The notes: generated from the letters alone by a model not told the origin. DNA of 64,000 nucleotides from CAJJDF01 sp965655625 (GCA_965655625.1 CBFHHA010000009.1:4340-68339); one strand, 5' to 3'; counted from the first letter of the stretch, positions 36,207 to 45,265 are shown. Numbers and translations: made by a program.

Positions 36207-36976
36207 TCAAAGCGGAGATGACGAACAGAATTTCCTTTTTGCTGAAGCTCTTTCAAGGTTTCAATACCAATTTCCATGTGTTTTTGCACATAATTGGTTG
36301 TGACTTCAGAATCACTTTTATCTGTTTTTACTCCATCGGGAGTCATCGGTTGATCCGAAACAAGAAGTAGCGCTCCACAAGGAATTTGATTGGCAAAACC
36401 TACACTAAAAACTGTAGCCGTTTCCATATCAATGGCCATTGCCCGTATTTGAATCAAATATTCTTTGAAATCGAGGTCGTGTTCCCAAACTCTTCGGTTG
36501 GTTGTGTAAACGGTTCCGGTCCAATAATCTAAACCTGCCTCACGGGTAACATGCGAAGCAGCACGTTGTAAGTTAAAAGAAGGCAAGGCAGGTACTTCAG
36601 GTGGAAAATAATCATCTGACGCTCCTTCTCCCCTAATCGCGGCAATTGGCAAAATTATATCGCCCAATTTATTCTTCTTTTTTAGTCCACCACACTTGCC
36701 AAGAAATAATAGGGCCTTTGGCGAAATTGCACCCAACAAATCCATAATTGTGGCAGCATTTGCACTGCCCATTCCAAAATTAATGATGGTTATTCCATTT
36801 GCTGTGGCATTGGGCATAGCATTGGTAACTCCTTTTATTTCGGCACCCGTGAGCTCGGAAAATAATTGTACATAGTTTTTAAAATTTGTAAGTAAAATGT
36901 ACTCACCGAAGTCAGCTAGTTGAATTCCTGTGTAACGAGGAAGCCAATTTTTAATTATTTCTTCTTTTGAATTCAT
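36203..36976 (-). CDS. amn: AMP nucleosidase
   Basis: 257 residues of the nucleoside phosphorylase fold, the short Bacteroidota type without the long N-terminal domain of E. coli Amn. Motifs are INFGMGSANAAT, LFLGKCGGLKK, MAIDMETATVFSVGF (ribose-binding Met-Glu) and LLLVSDQPMTPDG. It hydrolyses AMP to adenine and ribose 5-phosphate and so adjusts the adenylate pool. It is the last gene of the NlpC-maf-amn run, 69 bases after maf, and overlaps the broken clbS-like gene tail to tail. Confidence 0.9.
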   Translation of the reverse strand: MNSKEEIIKNWLPRYTGIQLADFGEYILLTNFKNYVQLFSELTGAEIKGVTNAMPNATANGITIINFGMGSANAATIMDLLGAISPKALLFLGKCGGLKKKNKLGDIILPIAAIRGEGASDDYFPPEVPALPSFNLQRAASHVTREAGLDYWTGTVYTTNRRVWEHDLDFKEYLIQIRAMAIDMETATVFSVGFANQIPCGALLLVSDQPMTPDGVKTDKSDSEVTTNYVQKHMEIGIETLKELQQKGNSVRHLRFD

Positions 36977-37045
36977 GAAAAGGATAGTGTTTTATAATCG
37001 GTTTGGAAAAGAACGAAAAAACAACCAATTTATTGACGTTTCTTA

Positions 37046-37615
37046 CTAAAACTCGTTCAACTCTTCATTTAATCTAAACAAAGGCAAACCGACTACATTA
37101 AAATAATCGCCTTCAATTTTTGAAATACCAACAAACCCAATCCATTCTTGAATTCCGTATGAACCTGCTTTGTCGTAGGGTTTGTAATTATCTATGTAAT
37201 ATTCTATTTCATCTTGGCTTAATTCTTTAACAAACACTTTTGTTGTTTCATAAAAACTTTGTGTTTTGTCTTTGCTCATAAGTGTTACAGCAGTAATTAC
37301 CTCGTGCTGCTTACCCGATAAACTTTGTAACATTTCAATTGCCTCTGCCCTATTGTTTGGTTTCCCTAATTGTTTATTTTCATTCCACACTACCGTGTCG
37401 GATGTAATAACCAACTCATTTGGTTGCAAACCCTCCGAAAAAGCTTGTGCTTTTATGTTGGACAAATAAAGAGGAATCTCTTCCTTAAACAAAGCCGGAG
37501 GAAAAAGTTCTTCTATTTCTTTTGTTCTTGTTTCAAACTCCAAACCAAGACCTTCCAAAAGCTCCTTTCTTCGGGGTGACTTAGAAGCTAAAATTAATCG
37601 GTAATCGTTTTTCAT
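37046..37615 (-). CDS. maf: Maf-family nucleotide pyrophosphatase
   Basis: 189 residues. The Maf signature LILASKSPRRKELLEGLG lies at the N-terminus, followed by VITSDTVVWNE and YDKAGSYGIQEW. Maf proteins hydrolyse non-canonical or modified nucleoside triphosphates (dTTP/UTP or m7GTP types) and influence cell division in some bacteria. The start codon overlaps the stop of the NlpC/P60 gene (ATGA), so translation is probably coupled. The exact nucleotide preference is not evident. Confidence 0.93.
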   Translation of the reverse strand: MKNDYRLILASKSPRRKELLEGLGLEFETRTKEIEELFPPALFKEEIPLYLSNIKAQAFSEGLQPNELVITSDTVVWNENKQLGKPNNRAEAIEMLQSLSGKQHEVITAVTLMSKDKTQSFYETTKVFVKELSQDEIEYYIDNYKPYDKAGSYGIQEWIGFVGISKIEGDYFNVVGLPLFRLNEELNEF

Positions 37616-38550
37616 GACTTTGGTTTTTGGGGCCTTCCTGCTGCTACTAATTTAGGTAACCAGTATGTATTTGTGCTCACATTAGTAATCATTATTCCTT
37701 GGCTAGAACTCGCATGAATCATCCTGATATCTTCACCTTTTTCAGAAATAACAATTCCTACATGTGTGATGTTATTCTTGCTTTTATTTCTTGAAAAAAA
37801 GACTAAATCTCCTTTTTGAGCTTCTTTAATTTTTATTTGTTCGATAAACTCTTTTTGTGATCGAGCGTTTCTGGGTAATTCGGTACCGTATTTTCTCAAA
37901 ACATATTGAGTGTATCCAGAACAATCGAATCCTCCATCCCCTGTTCCTCCAAATACATAAGGAACTCCGATGAACTTCTTGGCATAATTAATCATTTTAT
38001 CCACCTCTTCCACATACAACTCCTCGCAGACCGTATCTACTGCAGAAGCTTTAAAATCAGCGTTGTATTCTACTTTTTTTCCCGGTTGGTTCTTTACTAC
38101 GACTACTCTCTTTCTTTGAATAACTGGAGCTTTTGTTTCTTGATTTTGTAAATAAGCATACGCCTCATTATTCATTTTGGTCACCTTATTTTTTGTGTAA
38201 ATTATTCTGAGGTCCTCCAACAAGCATGAAGACTCTTGCTGAAACCTCAGCTGCTTATCCAATTCATAATAATTTTGATAAGCAACCACCGATTCGACTA
38301 AAACACCCGAATGAGAATTGGTATAACGTACATCCTGAGACAATTTTGCCAAAGCAACAGCTTTGAATAAATGCACCAACTCATTGTCTTCGTACCCTCT
38401 TTTATCAATCATTTTGGTTGTTTTTCGCAAAATAGAACGATAATTCTTTTGGTTGTAAAGTACCTCAAGCACATCAACTTTTCTGTCTTGTGCCTCTGAC
38501 TGAAAACTAACCAACAAACCAAATAATATAAATACAAGTAGTTTTTTCAT
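37612..38550 (-). CDS. C40-family NlpC/P60 peptidoglycan endopeptidase
   Basis: 312 residues from the ATG at 38550, which starts the signal peptide MKKLLVFILFGLLVSFQSEA. The N-terminal 160 residues are helical and unassigned. The C-terminal NlpC/P60 domain (about 185-310) has the nucleophile Cys in GDGGFDCSGYTQY, the His in NITHVGIVIS and a third polar residue in MIHASSSQG. It is expected to cut stem peptides in the periplasm. It ends in TGA, which overlaps the maf start by 4 bases, and it heads the operon. Confidence 0.9.
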   Translation of the reverse strand: MKKLLVFILFGLLVSFQSEAQDRKVDVLEVLYNQKNYRSILRKTTKMIDKRGYEDNELVHLFKAVALAKLSQDVRYTNSHSGVLVESVVAYQNYYELDKQLRFQQESSCLLEDLRIIYTKNKVTKMNNEAYAYLQNQETKAPVIQRKRVVVVKNQPGKKVEYNADFKASAVDTVCEELYVEEVDKMINYAKKFIGVPYVFGGTGDGGFDCSGYTQYVLRKYGTELPRNARSQKEFIEQIKIKEAQKGDLVFFSRNKSKNNITHVGIVISEKGEDIRMIHASSSQGIMITNVSTNTYWLPKLVAAGRPQKPKS

Positions 38551-38747
38551 GATAGAATATATTGACTCTAAAATTAACATGAAAAACCTTTACATATTTC
38601 ATTCCAAAAACAGAGAAATGAATACTTCAATCTTGAAAACTCAAAAAAAAAAGAATTAGAGAGGAAAATAAAGTGCAGTAATCCATGAAAAAGCAAAAGA
38701 ATTGTAGATAAAATAAGTGATATACTTTTAAATCTTAAAAGAATGAT

Positions 38748-38755
38748 TAATTTTG
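38748..38755 (+). promoter_or_regulatory. Bacteroidota -7 box for ndk
   Basis: TAATTTTG fits TAnnTTTG and lies 18 bases before the ndk ATG at 38774. Confidence 0.5.
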
Positions 38756-38773
38756 CCCAAAATTTAACAGAAA

Positions 38774-39193
38774 ATGGCAAATAACATCACATTTACAATG
38801 ATTAAGCCCGAAGCAGTTGCAAACGGGACAACTGGAAAAATTATCGACATGATAATTGAGGCAGGATTTAAAATTAAAGCAATGAAATTGAAGCAACTTT
38901 CGAAAGAAGAGGCAGGAGAATTCTACGCTGTTCACAAAGAAAGACCTTTTTACGGGGAATTGGTGGATTACATGAGCGAAGGACCAATCGTTGCGGCAGT
39001 ATTGGAAAAAGACAATGCGGTAGCAGATTTTAGAACTTTGATAGGATCAACTGATCCTGCTGAAGCTGCTGAAGGGACTATCAGAAAAGCTTACGCTGAA
39101 TCAAAAGCAAAAAATGCTTGTCATGGAAGTGACAGCGATGAAAATGCTCAAATTGAAGCTAACTTTCACTTTTCGGTAAACGAAATGTTCTAA
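38774..39193 (+). CDS. ndk: Nucleoside diphosphate kinase
   Basis: 139 residues. TFTMIKPEAV opens the fold, and the active-site His117 sits in NACHGSDSDENA, the family signature. The enzyme passes phosphate from ATP to nucleoside diphosphates through phospho-His. Length and order are normal. It stands alone with its own promoter box and terminator. Confidence 0.97.
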   Translation: MANNITFTMIKPEAVANGTTGKIIDMIIEAGFKIKAMKLKQLSKEEAGEFYAVHKERPFYGELVDYMSEGPIVAAVLEKDNAVADFRTLIGSTDPAEAAEGTIRKAYAESKAKNACHGSDSDENAQIEANFHFSVNEMF

Positions 39194-39213
39194 GAAATCG
39201 TTTCACATTTTAC

Positions 39214-39249
39214 AAAAAATGCCCTTGACTTGTCAAGGGTATTTTTTTT
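39214..39249 (+). terminator. Rho-independent terminator after ndk
   Basis: Stem TGCCCTTGAC / GTCAAGGGTA with a 2-base loop, flanked by A on the left and eight T on the right, so it could act in both directions between ndk and the convergent lhgO. Confidence 0.87.
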
Positions 39250-39289
39250 GGGAGGGATTTATGTTTTATCTGTTGAGTTTTGATACAAC

Positions 39290-40489
39290 TTAATCTTTAA
39301 TCATATCCACAATCTTCTGCCCGATAGCCAAACCAGCAGTGGCTGCAGGAGATGGAGCATTGAGAACATGAATACTGTTGCCACTATATTCTATTCTAAA
39401 ATCATCCCGAGTTTCTCCATTTACTCCTAACAGTTGGGCTCTTACCCCACTTCGTCCTTTTTTCAAATCATCCATTTCGAGGCTCGGAATCATTCTTTGC
39501 AAGGTTTCCAAAAATAATTTTTTAGAAAACGCTCTTCTATATTCCATCCAGGCATATTTGGTGTTTTCGGTAAGAAGTTTCCAAGTTCCCGAATAGCTCA
39601 GTGCATCTGCTGTATCTTTTAAACTAAAAGATGTTCTGTTATATCCCTCTCTTTTAAAAGAAAATACGGCATTGGGTCCGCATTCTATTTCTCCATCAGT
39701 CATTCTGGTAAAATGAACCCCCAAAAAAGGAAAATCTGGATTGGGAACTGGATAAATGAGGTGCTTTACTTTGTGCTTAGCTTGCTCAGTAAGTTCATAA
39801 TAATCTCCTCTAAACGGAACTACTTTTTCTTTCAAATCTACCCCATCTTTTTTCGCCAGCCTATCTGCCTGAAGACCTCCACAAAATATCAATCTTTTTG
39901 CCTTGTACCTTCCTTTGTTTGTCACTAGTTCCGAAAGATCTCCTTTTACTACCTCTTTCACTTCTTCTCCCAATTTTATTTCTGCAGGAACAGTGTGTTG
40001 TTTGATCAAATCAGCCAATTTATAAACGGTTGCACGGTAATCAATAATACCTGTACAAGCCACATGAATGCCGCCAATTGACTCAACAAAAGGCTCTATT
40101 TGTTTAACTTCATCGGCTGTTATTTTACTAATCCCTTCAGTTCTATTCGCAATACCATTTTGGTATATTTTATTCATGAAAGGCAATTCCTTTTCGTCTG
40201 TGGCAACAATTACTTTCCCGCATACATCATGTGGAACATTGTATTTCTTTGCGAAAGCTACAAGCTCATGCCTTCCTTCTCTGCAATTTTCCGCTTTGAG
40301 AGATCCTGGTGTATAGTACAATCCGGAGTGAATTACCCCAGAATTATTCCCGGTTTGGTGCTGAGATAGCTCATTTTCTTTCTCTACCACTAAAATTTTT
40401 GATTGAGGAAATTTAAGGGTGAGTTTATAAGCTGTGGAAAGCCCAACTATTCCTCCACCTACTACTGCGTAATCATATATCTGTGACAT
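39290..40489 (-). CDS. lhgO: L-2-hydroxyglutarate oxidase (FAD)
   Basis: 399 residues from the ATG at 40489. The Rossmann FAD motif YAVVGGGIVGLSTAY is at the N-terminus, followed by QTGNNSGVIHSGLYY and the C-terminal SGVRAQLLG and APSPAATAGLAIG motifs typical of LhgO/L2HGDH. It oxidises L-2-hydroxyglutarate to 2-oxoglutarate, with electrons passing to the quinone pool. The frame is open to 40513, but a perfect TATCTTTG box at 40511-40518 and the position of the dinucleotide motif favour 40489. Confidence 0.93.
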   Translation of the reverse strand: MSQIYDYAVVGGGIVGLSTAYKLTLKFPQSKILVVEKENELSQHQTGNNSGVIHSGLYYTPGSLKAENCREGRHELVAFAKKYNVPHDVCGKVIVATDEKELPFMNKIYQNGIANRTEGISKITADEVKQIEPFVESIGGIHVACTGIIDYRATVYKLADLIKQHTVPAEIKLGEEVKEVVKGDLSELVTNKGRYKAKRLIFCGGLQADRLAKKDGVDLKEKVVPFRGDYYELTEQAKHKVKHLIYPVPNPDFPFLGVHFTRMTDGEIECGPNAVFSFKREGYNRTSFSLKDTADALSYSGTWKLLTENTKYAWMEYRRAFSKKLFLETLQRMIPSLEMDDLKKGRSGVRAQLLGVNGETRDDFRIEYSGNSIHVLNAPSPAATAGLAIGQKIVDMIKD

Positions 40490-40510
40490 GAAATCATTGT
40501 TTATTCTTTG

Positions 40511-40518
40511 CAAAGATA
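40511..40518 (-). promoter_or_regulatory. Bacteroidota -7 box for lhgO
   Basis: Minus-strand TATCTTTG, an exact match, 22 bases upstream of the ATG at 40489. The rest of the 40519-40733 gap holds no gene I can support, apart from a small palindrome CCTCTCAAGAGG at 40701-40712. Confidence 0.5.
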
Positions 40519-40733
40519 GAAAATCCTATTCAATGGATTTTCAATTATCAAAATCGTACAATACTCTCTTTAACTTATCCTGCTTTGGAGGAAAGACAGC
40601 ATGTAGTGAATCATTAGGAATAGTATATTTCAAAAATTTACTCGAACAGATATTTTGTCTATTCCTTCATTAAAAAGGTAAAAAACACAACCCTTTATCC
40701 CCTCTCAAGAGGTGAGATTCATTGAAAAAAAAT

Positions 40734-40741
40734 TAACTTTG
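40734..40741 (+). promoter_or_regulatory. Bacteroidota -7 box for the thioesterase gene
   Basis: TAACTTTG, an exact match, 26 bases before the ATG at 40768. Confidence 0.45.
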
Positions 40742-40767
40742 AACATTATTAGAATTAAAAATAACAA

Positions 40768-41172
40768 ATGGATTTTTCAACTGATATAAAAATAAGAGGC
40801 TTTCATATTGACGTGTTTGGACACATGAACAATGCTCGATACCTAGAATTGATGGAAGAAGCGAGATGGAGTTATATAGATGCGACCAACTTTCAAGATT
40901 ACCTGACAAAAAATAATTGGGGGTTTGCTGTTGTCAATATTAATATTTCATACAAAAGACCAGCACACAATGGAGATACGTTGACTTTTACTCAAACCAT
41001 AAAAAGAATGGGAAATTCTAGTATGACTATTGATCAAGTGATGACCAAGAAAAGTACGGGCGAACTAGTTGCAAGCGCAGAAGTAACTTTTGTTGTTCTC
41101 GATTTGTCTACTCATAGACCTGCCCGAATCACCGAAGAAGTAAAATATGCTTTTGTTACTCCTAAATCTTAA
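40768..41172 (+). CDS. Acyl-CoA thioesterase, YbgC-like hotdog fold
   Basis: 134 residues. The 4HBT catalytic pattern D-x-x-G-H-x-x-N is visible as IDVFGHMNNARY (Asp15, His19, Asn22), followed by the long hotdog helix YLELMEEARW and strands such as SYKRPAHNGDTLTF. Such enzymes hydrolyse acyl-CoA thioesters; the chain length is not predictable here. It has its own promoter box, and rlmH follows 82 bases downstream across a repeat fragment. Confidence 0.88.
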   Translation: MDFSTDIKIRGFHIDVFGHMNNARYLELMEEARWSYIDATNFQDYLTKNNWGFAVVNINISYKRPAHNGDTLTFTQTIKRMGNSSMTIDQVMTKKSTGELVASAEVTFVVLDLSTHRPARITEEVKYAFVTPKS

Positions 41173-41202
41173 TTTCGATACAATTTATTAAATTCAAATC
41201 TG

Positions 41203-41235
41203 ATGGATAAGTTTCCTGCTTTCGCAGAAATGACA
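41203..41235. repeat. Half copy of an intergenic palindromic element
   Basis: The segment ends in aATGACA preceded by TTTCCTGCTTTCGCAG, whose reverse complement begins TGTCATTTCTGCGAAAG. It shares the TGTCAT end with the 2901-3000 element but has a different core. No partner arm is seen nearby. Confidence 0.45.
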
Positions 41236-41254
41236 ATCAAAAAATAGTGGAAAA

Positions 41255-41731
41255 ATGAATATCAAATTAATTGTAGTGGGCAAAACGGACAAATCCTATT
41301 TCGCGGAAGCAGAAAACGAATATTTGAATCGATTAAAACATTACATCAAAGTCAATTACATTAAGATTCCTGAGTTAAAAAAAACAAAAAACTTATCACC
41401 TGCCCAAATTTGCGATAAAGAAGGAGAACTGATTCTAAGACACCTTAATCCGACTGATGAAGTATGGCTGATGGATGAAAAGGGAAAACAAAAAACATCA
41501 GTTCAGTTTTCTGAATTTTTACAAAAAAAAATGAATCAAGGAATCAAAGATTTGGTTTTTATTATTGGCGGAGCCTATGGCTTTTCGGATGAGATGTACA
41601 AGAAATTTCCTAACAAATTTAGCTTATCTAACATGACTTTCTCGCACCAAATGATTCGAATCTTTTTGTTTGAGCAAATCTACAGAGGGATGACAATCCT
41701 GAAAGGACAACCTTATCACAACGAAGGGTAA
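41255..41731 (+). CDS. rlmH: 23S rRNA pseudouridine-1915 N3-methyltransferase
   Basis: 158 residues of the SPOUT (trefoil knot) type. The knot region shows VFIIGGAYGFSDEM and the C-terminal signature SLSNMTFSHQMIRIFLFEQ, then GQPYHNEG, which are nearly invariant in RlmH. It methylates pseudouridine 1915 in helix 69 of 23S rRNA, using S-adenosylmethionine. Full length; a terminator starts right after the stop. Confidence 0.96.
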   Translation: MNIKLIVVGKTDKSYFAEAENEYLNRLKHYIKVNYIKIPELKKTKNLSPAQICDKEGELILRHLNPTDEVWLMDEKGKQKTSVQFSEFLQKKMNQGIKDLVFIIGGAYGFSDEMYKKFPNKFSLSNMTFSHQMIRIFLFEQIYRGMTILKGQPYHNEG

Positions 41732-41766
41732 AAAAAAAGTACTGCCAAGGCAGTACTTTTTTAATT
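41732..41766 (+). terminator. Bidirectional terminator after rlmH
   Basis: An A run, then AGTACTGCC-aa-GGCAGTACT and a T run. The stem is perfect (at least 9 bp, extendable by A-T pairs), and the flanking A and T tracts let it work for rlmH and for the convergent prohibitin gene. Confidence 0.88.
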
Positions 41767-41818
41767 TTATAAGTGATTGACTAGAAGTTTCCTCTTTCAA
41801 AGAAATTATATAAGAACA

Positions 41819-42667
41819 TTAATTATTCCCCAAAATCAAGGGCATTCCGTCTTTTCCGTTTCCAACAACGACAACCTTGGCATTGTTTGATTTTGATAGC
41901 TCGAGCGTTGCTTGAATTCCTTTTTCTTTCAGTATGTTATCTGTAAGAGAGGCGTTCAAAATTCTGTTGGCTTCAGCTTTTCCGGTTGCGTCAATTTTTT
42001 GTCTTTGAGCTTCTTTTTGAGCTTTTTCAAGTCTAAACTCATACTCCAAAGATTCTTGCTCTTGTGAAAGTTTACGCTCAATTGCATCCTTAATTTTTTG
42101 AGGAAGTGTTACATCTCTTACCAAAACTGCATTTAATTGTACGTGTTGCTTTTCAACTTTTCGTTGAGTTTCCTCAAAAATTTCATTCTGAATAGCATCT
42201 CTTTTACTTGAGTACAGTTGCTCAGGTGTGTAACGTCCTATTACACTTCTGGCCACTGCCCTAATCTCAGGAATAATGACAGTATTTCTATACTCCTCCC
42301 CTTTGGTTTTGTGCAAGATTCCTAATTCTTCGAATTTAGGTTGATACAGAACTGAAACATCCAAGGTAATTACCAATCCATTAGAAGATAAAACCTCCAT
42401 TCCTTTCTCAAATATTTCTTGTTGCTTTGTGTTGTATTTGTACACCTTATTCCAAGGAGCTACAAAATGAAATCCCTCTCCCAATGGAGATTGATCTGTT
42501 ACAACTCCTCCGCCAAAAGTTTTAAAAAGAACTCCTGCCTTTCCGTATTCGATATTGATAGAGGATTTCCAAATAACGATAAGCAATATTATTGTTATAA
42601 TGATTCCTCCTACTCCAAAGATTCCACCTTTGGATAATTTTGGTATTTCAAAGTCTTGTTGTGCCAT
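41819..42667 (-). CDS. Prohibitin/SPFH-domain membrane protein
   Basis: 282 residues. One N-terminal membrane helix (about 17-34, IIITIILLIVIW) is followed by an SPFH/band 7 domain (about 45-215, including GEGFHFVAPWNKVY and RSVIGRYTPEQLY) and a charged helix rich in Glu, Lys and Gln (about 200-240) that drives oligomerisation. Bacterial prohibitins form large membrane rings; roles in membrane organisation and protease control are known for relatives. It is transcribed in the same direction as ettA, with a terminator between them. Confidence 0.9.
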   Translation of the reverse strand: MAQQDFEIPKLSKGGIFGVGGIIITIILLIVIWKSSINIEYGKAGVLFKTFGGGVVTDQSPLGEGFHFVAPWNKVYKYNTKQQEIFEKGMEVLSSNGLVITLDVSVLYQPKFEELGILHKTKGEEYRNTVIIPEIRAVARSVIGRYTPEQLYSSKRDAIQNEIFEETQRKVEKQHVQLNAVLVRDVTLPQKIKDAIERKLSQEQESLEYEFRLEKAQKEAQRQKIDATGKAEANRILNASLTDNILKEKGIQATLELSKSNNAKVVVVGNGKDGMPLILGNN

Positions 42668-42758
42668 TGTATATTATTAATTGGTTGTTATGTTTAATTG
42701 AGATTGCTTAAAGATAGGGAGAATTTAACTCAATTACCTGCTGATAAAAGACGTTTAC

Positions 42759-42793
42759 CAAAAAAAGTCCTACATCTTGCGAATAAGGACTTT
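42759..42793 (-). terminator. Terminator after ettA
   Basis: Minus-strand AAAGTCCTT and AGGACTTT pair around a loop of about 13 bases, then a T tract. It is located 16 bases after the ettA stop. Confidence 0.7.
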
Positions 42794-42808
42794 CTTCTCT
42801 TGTCTTTT

Positions 42809-44497
42809 CTAATCTCTCAGCAATTTCTTGTATTTCACCCTAGTAGGAACAGTGTTTCCAAGTCTCTTAATTTTGTTTTCTTCGTATTCTTGGTAAGTTC
42901 CTTCAAAGAAATATACTTCTGAATCATTTTCGAATGCCAAAATATGAGTACAAATTCTTTCTAAAAACCATCTGTCGTGAGAAATGATGACAGCACATCC
43001 AGCAAAGTTTTGGATTCCTTCTTCCAAGGCTCTTAGCGTATTTACATCCAAGTCATTTGTTGGCTCATCCAGTAACAATACGTTGGCCTCAGTCTTCAAT
43101 GTCATTGCCAAGTGAAGTCTGTTTCTTTCTCCTCCAGAGAGTACTTTAATTTTTTTGCTTTGTGAGTTTCCACCGAAATTAAACCGTGAGATATAACTTC
43201 TCGCATTTATTTTTTCTCCCCCAATCTCAATGTTGTCAGCACCTCCAGAAACTACTTCATACACCGTTTTTTCTGGGTCCATGTCTTTGTGTTTTTGGTC
43301 AACATAACCAATTTTCACCGTCTCACCCACTTTAAATTCCCCAGAATCTGGAGTATCTTCTCCCATTATCATACGGAACATGGTGGTTTTTCCAGCACCG
43401 TTTGGCCCAATAATTCCTACAATTCCTGCGGGCGGTAATTTAAAATTCAAATCTTCGTACAATACTTTGTCGCCAAATGCTTTTGCCACATTGGTTGCTT
43501 CAATAACTTCTTTCCCCAATCTTGGTCCATTTGGAATAGGGATCTCAAGAGTTTGTTCTTTTTCAGCGGATTTCTGATTCAACATTTGCTCGTAATTTGC
43601 AATACGTGCCTTGTTTTTCGCTCTTCTTCCTTTTGGATTTTGGTTCACCCATTCCAACTCGCGCTGCAGGTGTTTTTGTCTTTTGCTTTCGTTCTTCTCT
43701 TCTTGTTGTAATCTTTTTAACTTCTGATCCATCCAAGAGCTGTAATTTCCTTTCCATGGAATTCCTTTTCCTCTATCAAGTTCAAGTATCCAACCTGCAA
43801 TGTTATCCAAGAAAAATCTATCGTGGGTTACGGCTATTACCGTTCCAGCATATTGATTTAGGTGCTGCTCCAACCATTGAACAGATTCTGTATCAAGGTG
43901 GTTGGTAGGCTCATCCAACAGCAATACATCTGGGTTTTGAAGCAACAATCTACACAGCGCAACTCTTCTCAGCTCTCCTCCTGATAAATTTTCTACTGAG
44001 GTATCGCCTTCTGGAGTTCTTAATGCTCCCATTGCCATTTCTAATTTGCTGTCAATATCCCATGCATCCAATTGATCAATTTGACCTTGTACTTCGCCCT
44101 GGCGATCAATCAAAGCTTGCATTTTATCCGGATCGTTCATGATTTCTTCATCCATGAACTTATTGTTTATTTCTTCGTATTCGGCCAAAATATCCATGGT
44201 GCTTTGCACTCCTTCCTGCACTATTTCTTTTACAGTTTTAGTAGGATCCAATTTTGGTTCTTGTGGCAAATAACCCACCGTATATCCGTCTTGAAATACA
44301 ACCTCTCCTTGGTAATCTTTGTCCAATCCTGCAATGATTTTCATTACGGTAGATTTACCCGAACCATTGAGTCCTAAAATTCCTATTTTAGCTCCATAAA
44401 AGAAAGACAAGTAAATATCTTTCAAGATGTGTTGTCCCGATGGAGTGGTTTTATTCACTCGATCCATCGAGAATATTATTTTTTTATCGTCTGACAT
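42809..44497 (-). CDS. ettA: ABC-F protein EttA, energy-dependent translational throttle
   Basis: 562 residues with two ABC cassettes and no membrane segment. Cassette 1 has Walker A GLNGSGKST and signature LSGGELRRVAL, cassette 2 has GPNGAGKTT and LSGGERNRLHL, and both have a DEPTNHLD/DEPTNDLD Walker B. Between them is the linker with AKNKARIANYEQML. The arm segment after Walker A1 and the size match EttA rather than resistance-type ABC-F proteins. EttA binds the ribosomal E site and gates initiation according to the ATP/ADP ratio. Confidence 0.94.
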   Translation of the reverse strand: MSDDKKIIFSMDRVNKTTPSGQHILKDIYLSFFYGAKIGILGLNGSGKSTVMKIIAGLDKDYQGEVVFQDGYTVGYLPQEPKLDPTKTVKEIVQEGVQSTMDILAEYEEINNKFMDEEIMNDPDKMQALIDRQGEVQGQIDQLDAWDIDSKLEMAMGALRTPEGDTSVENLSGGELRRVALCRLLLQNPDVLLLDEPTNHLDTESVQWLEQHLNQYAGTVIAVTHDRFFLDNIAGWILELDRGKGIPWKGNYSSWMDQKLKRLQQEEKNESKRQKHLQRELEWVNQNPKGRRAKNKARIANYEQMLNQKSAEKEQTLEIPIPNGPRLGKEVIEATNVAKAFGDKVLYEDLNFKLPPAGIVGIIGPNGAGKTTMFRMIMGEDTPDSGEFKVGETVKIGYVDQKHKDMDPEKTVYEVVSGGADNIEIGGEKINARSYISRFNFGGNSQSKKIKVLSGGERNRLHLAMTLKTEANVLLLDEPTNDLDVNTLRALEEGIQNFAGCAVIISHDRWFLERICTHILAFENDSEVYFFEGTYQEYEENKIKRLGNTVPTRVKYKKLLRD

Positions 44498-44545
44498 TCG
44501 TTTTAATAGTTAGTCGTTTGTAAATAGTCTCCAGTCATTAGATTT

Positions 44546-44567
44546 TAATCTTTAGACTGAAAGATTA
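44546..44567. other. Perfect hairpin in the ettA upstream region
   Basis: TAATCTTT-agactg-AAAGATTA, an 8-bp stem with a 6-base loop, 49 bases upstream of the ettA start on the minus strand. It has no following T tract, so it is not a terminator. It may be an operator or a leader structure, or a repeat relic. Confidence 0.4.
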
Positions 44568-44671
44568 CTAAGGTAATGAAGTTGTATTTGAATAGAAAAT
44601 TGAAGGCTTGAATATTGTTAAATTTTAATAAAAAAGATTTCATTAGCCAATATTTGAATATCTTAGGAAAG

Positions 44672-45265
44672 ATGAAAATCATAGTCCTACTCTATTTTGT
44701 CCTTCTATTTCCAGTTTTAGGAAGTTCAATTTCGCTTTTTTCTCAAGAAAGCAAAACACCTATTTTGGTTTCTATTGAAGATAGTTTGAGAGAGAAATTA
44801 CACTGGGAATACGACTCGACTTGGATTAATACTCAGTTGGGTATAAACAAATCAACGGGTAATTTTGACAGTTCCATTCAATACAAATTAGTAAAAATTG
44901 GAAAAGAAAATTTTTATGAAGGCCCATTTTATACTGGTGAGCAAGACACAATTAAGTTACGACAAACTCAATATGGAGATTCAATTCTGATTTTACGGGG
45001 TATGAAATTCTATACTTACATCGGAAATTCATCCTGGGGTTACTACCCTACCTATCATCTGATAAAAATAAAATCAGAAATCCCCCTCCGGCTTTCTAAT
45101 GAAGTGTTAGATCAATTAAAAATTAGGTTGGAAAATACATGTGAACATGGTTGGAATAAATTGCGTGGACAATCCTGCCCGCAATGTATACGAGGATTTC
45201 GAATAAAACATGATACAACCGAATTAATACAAAAAAAAATCCTCCTTGAAGACAAGAAGGATTAA
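44672..45265 (+). CDS. Secreted protein of unknown function with C-terminal Cys cluster
   Basis: 197 residues from the ATG at 44672, which begins a hydrophobic signal (MKIIVLLYFVLLFPVLGSS). The middle is beta-rich and unassigned. Near the end are CEHGWNKLRGQSCPQC and one nearby Arg-rich stretch; the Cys-x-His plus Cys-x-x-Cys arrangement could hold a metal, though disulfides are as likely in an exported protein. The 19 residues that the frame offers upstream of this Met do not fit a signal peptide. The 3' end overlaps the terminator hairpin of the convergent gene. Confidence 0.68.
   Translation: MKIIVLLYFVLLFPVLGSSISLFSQESKTPILVSIEDSLREKLHWEYDSTWINTQLGINKSTGNFDSSIQYKLVKIGKENFYEGPFYTGEQDTIKLRQTQYGDSILILRGMKFYTYIGNSSWGYYPTYHLIKIKSEIPLRLSNEVLDQLKIRLENTCEHGWNKLRGQSCPQCIRGFRIKHDTTELIQKKILLEDKKD
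45231..45264 (-). terminator. Terminator of the T9SS type A gene
   Basis: Minus-strand AATCCTTCTTG and CAAGGAGGATT pair around a 4-base loop with one mismatch region, then nine T. It lies inside the last codons of the convergent 44672-45265 gene. Confidence 0.72.

Noticed and set aside
40519..40733. Short plus-strand open frame after lhgO
   Set aside because: About 61 codons with no domain, starting inside the lhgO 5' end and covering its promoter; probably chance.
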